From: Euryarchaeota archaeon UBA59
Lineage (GTDB): Archaea > Thermoplasmatota > Poseidoniia > Poseidoniales > Thalassarchaeaceae
Reading direction: 5' to 3'
Length of the DNA: 5,828 nucleotides
NCBI GenBank assembly: GCA_002505495.1
Contig: DAVI01000032.1
Coordinates: 18,099-23,926, forward strand
A program made the translations under genes and the position numbers. The notes beneath the pieces were generated by a model. That model had not been told where the DNA came from and did no database searches. It worked only from the letters and a program-made list of their open reading frames with translations. Positions 5,431-5,828 of this stretch are shown piece after piece; positions within the stretch are counted from its first letter, which is position 1, and each line of letters begins with the position of its first letter.

Positions 5431-5828
5431 ATGCACATCTGTCCGAGCATACTGACCGCAGACTTCTGTCGGCTCGGTGAAGTGGTTGAAGAGGCGATTG
5501 ATGCTGGTATCGGGTGGGTCCATCTCGATGTCATGGATGGCAATTGGGTGGTCAACAAGACAATCACCTTCGGGCCCGCAGTCGTGCGTTCAATCCGAGA
5601 GAGGATTGGCCCTGAAGTTTTTCTCGACTGTCACTTGATGGTGACGAACGCGGCGCAGACTTGGGATCAGTATGTCGACGCCGGTGTTGATTTGGTCATC
5701 GCCCACATAGAGGCGGTCGACGATTTTCCGGCCCTAATCGCAAACCTCCACGGCGCAGACTGTGAAGCGGGACTCGTGATGAACCCCGCCACTGGCCTTG
5801 AAGACATTCTGCCGCTCCTTCCAGACCT
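5431..5828 (+). CDS. rpe: Ribulose-phosphate 3-epimerase (N-terminal part; 3' end outside window)
   Basis: 132 full codons of a family usually about 220 residues long, so roughly the last 40 percent is missing. The enzyme interconverts ribulose 5-phosphate and xylulose 5-phosphate in the non-oxidative pentose phosphate pathway, using a metal-bound TIM barrel. Visible motifs are CPSILTADFCRLG (4-16, after the family's APSILSADF start), VHLDVMDG (30-37) with metal ligand H31 and catalytic/metal D33, TFGP (46-49), DCHLMV (66-71) with metal ligand H68, and GLVMNPAT, the GxxxNPxT loop. The second catalytic Asp and the phosphate-binding loop lie beyond the edge. After DVMDG the usual HFVPN is NWVVN here, a change in the loop over the active site. 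Start ATG 5431 fits the family N-terminus and the strong ribosome-binding site. Confidence 0.95.
   Translation, partial: MHICPSILTADFCRLGEVVEEAIDAGIGWVHLDVMDGNWVVNKTITFGPAVVRSIRERIGPEVFLDCHLMVTNAAQTWDQYVDAGVDLVIAHIEAVDDFPALIANLHGADCEAGLVMNPATGLEDILPLLPD

Noticed and set aside
5320..5523. N-terminal extension of thioredoxin up to an ATG at 5523
   Set aside because: The extension shows no domain, overlaps the epimerase start region on the other strand, and the thioredoxin fold begins at the ATG at 5319 with standard length.

Overview
The window looks like a moderately GC-rich archaeal genome fragment. Its style fits planktonic Euryarchaeota of the Marine Group II (Poseidoniia) type: a very long Asp-rich secreted repeat protein, an archaeal winged-helix plus STAND-ATPase protein, compact spacing and little ribosome-binding signal upstream of several genes. 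This assignment is inferred from gene style. No rRNA or other marker gene is present.

Layout. Positions 1-3233 (minus strand) are one uninterrupted reading frame that runs off the left edge. It encodes a giant exported, membrane-anchored protein with, in order, a signal peptide, a short Ca-binding-type repeat module, a seven-bladed WD40-like beta-propeller, about 610 residues of thrombospondin type-3-like Asp/Gly repeats with regularly paired cysteines, one transmembrane helix and a cytoplasmic tail cut by the window edge. A 137-bp intergenic region (3234-3370) separates it from a divergent plus-strand gene (3371-4975) for a 534-residue protein. That protein has an N-terminal winged helix, a P-loop ATPase of the STAND/NACHT type and a C-terminal winged-helix-like segment. 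It converges, with a 20-bp gap, on a minus-strand thioredoxin gene (4996-5319). After a 111-bp divergent spacer, a plus-strand ribulose-phosphate 3-epimerase gene starts at 5431 and is cut by the right edge.

The thioredoxin and epimerase are housekeeping genes (thiol-disulfide exchange; pentose-phosphate interconversion). The first two genes are the accessory part. They are divergent and may share control: a surface protein built to bind Ca2+ and possibly to recognise a ligand, beside a cytoplasmic DNA-binding ATPase switch. A functional link is a hypothesis from position only. No RNA genes, CRISPR arrays, insertion sequences or clear terminators were seen. The many plus-strand open frames over 100-2000 are antisense shadows of the Asp/Gly repeat coding sequence.
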